Part shown: positions 21,412 through 24,829 of the stretch, piece after piece
Position numbering within the stretch: position 1 is the stretch's first letter
How the letters are laid out: each line of letters starts with the position of its first letter
Assembly (NCBI GenBank): GCA_003242685.1
Contig: QGVD01000062.1
Location: 1-24,829 of the forward strand
DNA length: 24,829 bases
Direction: 5' to 3'
From: Pseudomonadota bacterium
GTDB taxonomy: Bacteria; Pseudomonadota; Gammaproteobacteria; Steroidobacterales; Steroidobacteraceae
Program-made: the position numbers and the translations under genes
Notes under the pieces: model-generated
Seen by the model: the letters and a program-made list of their open reading frames with translations, nothing else
Database searches by the model: none
What the model was told of the DNA's origin: nothing

Positions 21412-21430
21412 AACGAGAATGATTCTCATT
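21412..21430 (-). promoter_or_regulatory. Fur box upstream of the siderophore receptor
   Basis: AACGAGAATGATTCTCATT is the palindrome AATGAGAAT-N-ATTCTCATT with one mismatch, and matches 14 of 19 positions of the E. coli Fur consensus GATAATGATAATCATTATC when aligned as GAGAATGATTCTCATTACG. It lies 35-53 nt upstream of ATG 21377, inside the expected promoter, so Fe(II)-Fur should repress the receptor when iron is plentiful. Confidence 0.85.
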
Positions 21431-21481
21431 ACGATAACAGGCCGATCGAGAGCTGTGCAAGGGTCGTCGGGCGAGCACGGG

Positions 21482-22648
21482 TCACGCCCGCGCTACCGAG
21501 ACCGTACGATTCTGTCCCCCTTTGTATCCGACGATGGCCTGAACCAGAGCGCAGGCTGCCAGGCCCACCAGCGGAATCATCCATCCCCCGGAAAGATCGT
21601 GCGCGAGCCCGAACAGCAGGGGACCGAACGCTGCGATCAGGTAACCCATCGATTGGGACATGAGGGAAAGCGATGCGGCCTGATGGTGATCGCTCGAGCG
21701 CAGACCGATGAATGCCAGCGCCAGAGGGAAGCTGACTCCGCAACCGAATCCGCTGAGTCCCACCCAGAAGACCATCCACTCAGGATGCAGCAGAAGCCCG
21801 ACGATCCCGACGAAGATGACGAGCGACACGAACACCGCGAGCGCGCGCTGATCCTGCCGAAGAGCGAGCAACTGCGGCAGGGCTGCGCCAGCCACGAGGG
21901 AGACGAGCTGGAACTCCGTGACCAGAAGGCCCGCGACCGCGGGGTCGTAGCCACTGTCCTGGATCACCGAGGGAAACCACGCGACCACCACGTAGAAGCA
22001 GAGTGACTGCAGCCCCATGAACGCGGTGACGCACCAGGCAAGGGGCGAACGCCAGACGTTCGCCGTTGCCGATTCCTCGATTGGCGGAGCAGGATCATTC
22101 GGCCGCAGGGAGGCGTACGCCCACATCGCTACCGCAGGGACGGCCGGCACGGCCCAGATCGCCAGCGCGCCCTGCCATCCTCCGGGCAGCGACCGCTCGA
22201 AGGGGACTGCCAGTCCCGTGCCAATCGCGGCCGTCAGCGCCAGAACCAGCGCGTAGACGGTCGTGAGCGAGCCAACCCGTTCCGGGTAGTCGCGCTTGAT
22301 GATGGTGGGCGCGAGCACATTGCCTACCGCGATGCCAGCGCCGAGTACGATCGTTCCGGCAAACAGCGCCCACGTGGTTCCCCCGGAGCGGAGCAGGACG
22401 CCCACGAGCAGCATGAACATGGCGATCGCCACCGTCCGCTCGAGCCCCACGCGGCGACCGAATCTCGCCAGCGGGGCGAACGCCGCGAATGCCAGCAAGG
22501 GAAGGCTGTTCAGAAGCCCTACGGAAGTGCCGGACAGACCCGTCGCCTTCTGAATACTGCCGACCAGCGGACCCACCGCGGTGAGCGCAGGCCGCAGATT
22601 CGCGGCGAGCAGCAGGAAGGCCAGAAAGGGCAGAAAGTTCTTTCGCAC
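21482..22648 (-). CDS. MFS permease, CynX/NimT-type, 388 aa
   Basis: A 12-helix permease. The first helix has LLLAANLRPALTAVGPLVGS (N17, R19, P20), the signature of the CynX/NimT (YycB) group, known members of which move cyanate or 2-nitroimidazole. GRRVGLERTVAIA follows helix 2, and a charged central loop is at about 190-200 (NDPAPPIEESATAN). The conserved interior GFGCGVSFPLALAFIGLRSS (near 305-325) also fits. The start is GTG 22648; AAGAG lies 5 nt upstream. The gene runs toward the Fur-regulated receptor with a 104-nt gap holding the Fur box, so it is probably transcribed separately. The substrate is unknown. The length is slightly short of 400, usual for the group. Confidence 0.88.
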   Translation of the reverse strand: MRKNFLPFLAFLLLAANLRPALTAVGPLVGSIQKATGLSGTSVGLLNSLPLLAFAAFAPLARFGRRVGLERTVAIAMFMLLVGVLLRSGGTTWALFAGTIVLGAGIAVGNVLAPTIIKRDYPERVGSLTTVYALVLALTAAIGTGLAVPFERSLPGGWQGALAIWAVPAVPAVAMWAYASLRPNDPAPPIEESATANVWRSPLAWCVTAFMGLQSLCFYVVVAWFPSVIQDSGYDPAVAGLLVTEFQLVSLVAGAALPQLLALRQDQRALAVFVSLVIFVGIVGLLLHPEWMVFWVGLSGFGCGVSFPLALAFIGLRSSDHHQAASLSLMSQSMGYLIAAFGPLLFGLAHDLSGGWMIPLVGLAACALVQAIVGYKGGQNRTVSVARA

Positions 22649-22766
22649 GGGTGCTCTTGTGTATGAAAGCCGATCGCAGGCCGCGGTCAGGTCCGCGTGC
22701 CGCTTCCGGCAGGACCTTCGGGCAGCGCGAGAGGATACCGGTTCTGCGGTAGAGAAATCCGCTTCC

Positions 22767-23264
22767 TCAGGAGGCTCCGCGCCAGAACCCGAGGACTTCG
22801 TCGAGGAACTTCCGATCGGATTCGTAGTCGGGTGAAGCTGCCCGACATTCGACGAACTCGAGCACCACTCGGCGCTCAGCTTCGCTGAACTGCGCGAACC
22901 TGTTCCTTTCGCCGACGTCGAGATCCCCGGACGGCGCCAGGTTGCAGTTCATCACCGCTTCCGCGCTCGACTCCGGTGTCGTGAGACAGAACTCGATGAA
23001 TCGTGGCAGGTAGTAGCGGAATGCCTTGGGGCTGAGGAGCGGCAGGGAATCTCCGAGCCGGAGCATCTCGTCGTCGGGCACGTCTCGAGCCGCGTAACGC
23101 GACAGCCGCGCGGCGACCTCGTCGCACTCACAGCAGCGATGCGGCGTGCTCTCGTCGCGATCGCGCCGCGGCGCCTCGGCGAAAGCCCGGTAAAGGCGGT
23201 CGATGTAGTCGGCGACGTCCACTTCACTGCGGGGCCGGGCGATCACACGGCGGCATCTCCACAT
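22767..23264 (-). CDS. DUF6714-like protein, 165 aa
   Basis: A soluble acidic protein of unknown function. A helix near the start (DVADYIDRLYRAFAEAPRRD) is followed by HRCCECDE at 42-49, then DDEMLRLGDSLPLLSPKAFR, YYLPRFIEFCLTTPESSAEA and a C-terminal helical part ending FLDEVLGFWRGAS. The 'L-S-P-x-A-F-R-Y-Y-L-P' block is what I recall of the DUF6714 family. The Cys cluster could bind metal. ATG 23264 is used; GTG 23222 is an alternative start nearer the recognisable domain. The reading frame upstream of 23264 stays open to a TAG just above and reads AVIFGAGILVALEH, a membrane-like stretch with no start codon, which may be a remnant. No operon partner is evident. Confidence 0.65.
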   Translation of the reverse strand: MWRCRRVIARPRSEVDVADYIDRLYRAFAEAPRRDRDESTPHRCCECDEVAARLSRYAARDVPDDEMLRLGDSLPLLSPKAFRYYLPRFIEFCLTTPESSAEAVMNCNLAPSGDLDVGERNRFAQFSEAERRVVLEFVECRAASPDYESDRKFLDEVLGFWRGAS

Positions 23265-23702
23265 GTGTTCGAGCGCGACGAGGATCCCGGCGCCGAAGAT
23301 GACGGCCCTTTCACGATACTAGCAGGAGAGAAGCGCCTCATGCGGGTACCGATTCCAGCATCATGACCACGGCGGTCGAGCGTTGAGACTGATCCCGATG
23401 CGGGCTGAAACCGGGATTGATCAGGTTGTACTCATGGTCGATTGAAAGTCGTACAACCGGAGAGCTTCCTACTGCGGCGCGTTGTTTTCGCGGTGCATGG
23501 CCGCCGCCGATCGGAAGCACGGGCCGCACCTGCAGCGAGAATGTCTTATTGCTGTCGCAACGCACGGTGTAAACTTCCGGGTGCCAGCGTACCGGCCCAC
23601 AACATGCACGTGGCTCACAGAAGGGGCGAAGGGCGCTTGCATCTCAACGCTTGCGGCGTGTAAGAGCAGGCGCTGTCATCTCTGCCGGTCTTGCGAACCC
23701 TC
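23265..23702. other. 438-nt intergenic region with an operator-like inverted repeat
   Basis: No convincing gene is seen. It contains a perfect 8-bp inverted repeat GGTTGTAC (23424-23431) / GTACAACC (23451-23458) with a 19-nt spacer, which could be a two-site operator or the stem of a leader RNA. The left third is the upstream region of the DUF6714-like gene, and the right end leads into the membrane-protein gene at 23703. No tRNA-like or terminator-like structure was recognised. Confidence 0.4.
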
Positions 23703-24177
23703 ATGGAAGAGCTGCTGCGCATACTCGAGCAGCCTCGGTACTTCCTGCCGCTCTTCGTAGCATGGTGGCTCGTCATCTGCGCCTTGCTGGCTTATCTCAG
23801 CGGCTGGGCCGACCTCGCGAAGAGATACCGAGCGGAAGACCGGGCACCGCTGGTCTGGCGAGTGATACCGTTTCGTATCCGGCTCGATCGGGCGCGGCTT
23901 GCGTAAGGTTCGCTATGGTGCCTGCTTGTCCATGGTCCTGAGCGACGAGAGAATCTGCCTGTCGTTCATGTTCCCTTTCGGATTCGGGAACCCGCCACTG
24001 TTTCTGCCATGGCAGGACGTTGCCGCGATCACCCCTGAGCAGACGCGGCTCGAGAGTCGCGCCGTCATTACGCTGAAGAATCAATGGGTGACGGTATCAC
24101 TCCACGGAAAAGCCGCGGATGCGGTGCTCGCAAGATATGCACATGAACGGGCGCACCGATCCACCGAAACCAAGTGA
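23703..24177 (+). pseudogene. Frameshifted small membrane protein gene
   Basis: The first frame (from ATG 23703) reads MEELLRILEQPRYFLPLFVA, then WWLVICALLAYLSGWADLAK, a membrane helix plus a GW..LA..Y motif, and stops at 23906. Overlapping it in a +1 frame, open from 23866, is YRFVSGSIGRGLRKVRYGAC, then FMFPFGFGNPPLFLPWQDVA, ending at 24177. The two parts together resemble one family of about 155-aa proteins: a membrane helix, 'GW..LA..Y', then 'F.FG.PPL.LPW..V' of a small beta-rich domain. The shift falls between about 23866 and 23900. No slippery heptamer is obvious, so this is a mutation or an assembly error rather than programmed shifting. The function of the family is unknown. Confidence 0.6.
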
Positions 24178-24652
24178 TCGCAACGACGCGAACGACATGA
24201 TCAGTGCGCGCCTGCCTTCGAGAAAAGGTTCAGCACGGCGACACCGCTCATGATCGGACCGATTTCCACCTTTGCCCGAGTACCGGGCTTCTGGCCGTAG
24301 TGAATTCAGCCGATCGCCGTTATCAGCGCGATTTCGAGACCCGGTCGGGCGGCATCGGCGATCCCGGCAGGGACAGTTCCCACGACAATGAATCTGGCGT
24401 GCGCTGCCGGGCATGGGGCGCGCTTGCATAGCAAACGCCGCGGTGATGACGATACTCGTGAAGGGCTCCCGATTCCGGTACGTGGCGTCCCGCGGCTTGT
24501 AAATGCAGCAGCCGCTGCAATTGAGGGTACAACGGCACAGTACCTCGACGGGGCGGACAGCGCCGTTACAGGAGTGTGGCGCAGCGAGCGTGCTCGACGT
24601 AGAGACGATCCGAAGGCAGTGACAGGTTCCAGACCTGGGATCGCGAGCAGCT
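24178..24652. other. 475-nt stretch with no recognised gene
   Basis: Several frames stay open by chance because of GC content, but none shows a family motif, a ribosome site or hydrophobic patterning. Base composition is more mixed than in neighbouring genes. It may be decayed sequence. Confidence 0.4.
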
Positions 24653-24829
24653 TCAGTAGCTGAACATAGCGCACTCCGCACAGCTGCAGGGCAAGCGCCA
24701 CCACCCTTCGACCTGCTCGTCCGCGAGGATTCCCGGACTGTTGATGATGCCGGGCTGGTACCGGCCCGGCGGACCGACTCCGGAGACGGAACGACGTTGT
24801 TGCCGCAGTTCACTTGTCGAAAGGTCATT
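24653..24829 (-). CDS. Possible 3' end of a gene running off the window
   Basis: On the minus strand a frame enters from the right edge and stops at 24653, 58 codons inside the window. The last 40 residues (VGPPGRYQPGIINSPGILAD, then EQVEGWWRLPCSCAECAMFS, Y) show the GC-rich third positions typical of this genome and a CxCxxC motif near the end. No family is recognised, and the first part seems less gene-like. This may equally be chance; the start is outside the window. Confidence 0.25.
   Translation of the reverse strand, partial: NDLSTSELRQQRRSVSGVGPPGRYQPGIINSPGILADEQVEGWWRLPCSCAECAMFSY

Noticed and set aside
24306..24704. A 132-codon minus-strand frame with hydrophobic start (MVALALQLCGVRYVQLLKLL)
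   Set aside because: The start looks gene-like, but the middle is low-complexity and no family or ribosome site could be identified; it also overlaps the other edge frame in a different phase.
24097..24828. A 243-codon open frame on the minus strand covering the right edge
   Set aside because: Ser/Arg/Cys-rich text without patterning, and it overlaps the conserved C-terminal part of the plus-strand membrane-protein gene.
1..24829. tRNA genes, CRISPR arrays, integrases, insertion sequences or replication origins
   Set aside because: Intergenic regions were read for T-loop sequences, regularly spaced repeats and terminal inverted repeats; nothing convincing was found. Inverted repeats seen are better explained as terminators or operators.

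Overview
The window is GC-rich, densely coded DNA from a Gram-negative bacterium. Four TonB-dependent outer-membrane receptors (TBDRs), a secreted tannase-family esterase, an aromatic-acid-type MFS permease and several SnoaL/NTF2-like proteins fit an oligotrophic or aromatic-degrading proteobacterium, for example a Steroidobacter/Nevskia-like gammaproteobacterium or a sphingomonad-like relative. The taxonomic placement is inference. No tRNA, rRNA, CRISPR array, integrase or complete insertion sequence was seen.

Region 1 (about 1-8.8 kb) looks like one divergently transcribed uptake-and-degradation locus. Leftward from about 4.78 kb run a TBDR, an MFS permease with the DGxD signature of aromatic acid:H+ symporters, and a secreted NTF2-like protein. 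Rightward from about 4.98 kb run two SnoaL-like proteins, an IclR-family regulator and an exported tannase/feruloyl-esterase-family hydrolase that keeps the complete Cys-Ser / Asp / His-Cys signature. The simplest model is that an aromatic ester enters through the TBDR, is cleaved outside the cytoplasm by the esterase, and the released acid enters by the MFS permease under IclR control.

Region 2 (8.8-12.6 kb) holds two small convergent operons. The rightward one encodes a CnrY-like anti-sigma factor, an ECF sigma factor and a CnrX-like periplasmic sensor. The sensor lacks the histidines used for metal binding by CnrX. The leftward one encodes a DUF6152-like exported protein, a second exported protein of unknown function, and two paralogous four-helix membrane proteins (DUF6644-like) with 1-nt spacers between genes.

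Region 3 (12.6-18.0 kb) holds two large leftward TBDRs of the 'EIVVTA/EIVVSA' type, separated by a 300-nt spacer with three strong GC hairpins. A good intrinsic terminator follows the downstream TBDR.

Region 4 (18.0-22.7 kb) holds an RNA 3'-terminal phosphate cyclase (rtcA) without rtcB in view, a Fiu-like catecholate siderophore receptor preceded by a near-perfect Fur box, and a CynX/NimT-type MFS permease.

Region 5 (22.7-24.8 kb) is less dense. It has a DUF6714-like protein, a short membrane-protein gene that appears frameshifted, and about 650 nt at the right edge with little recognisable content apart from a possible gene end on the minus strand.
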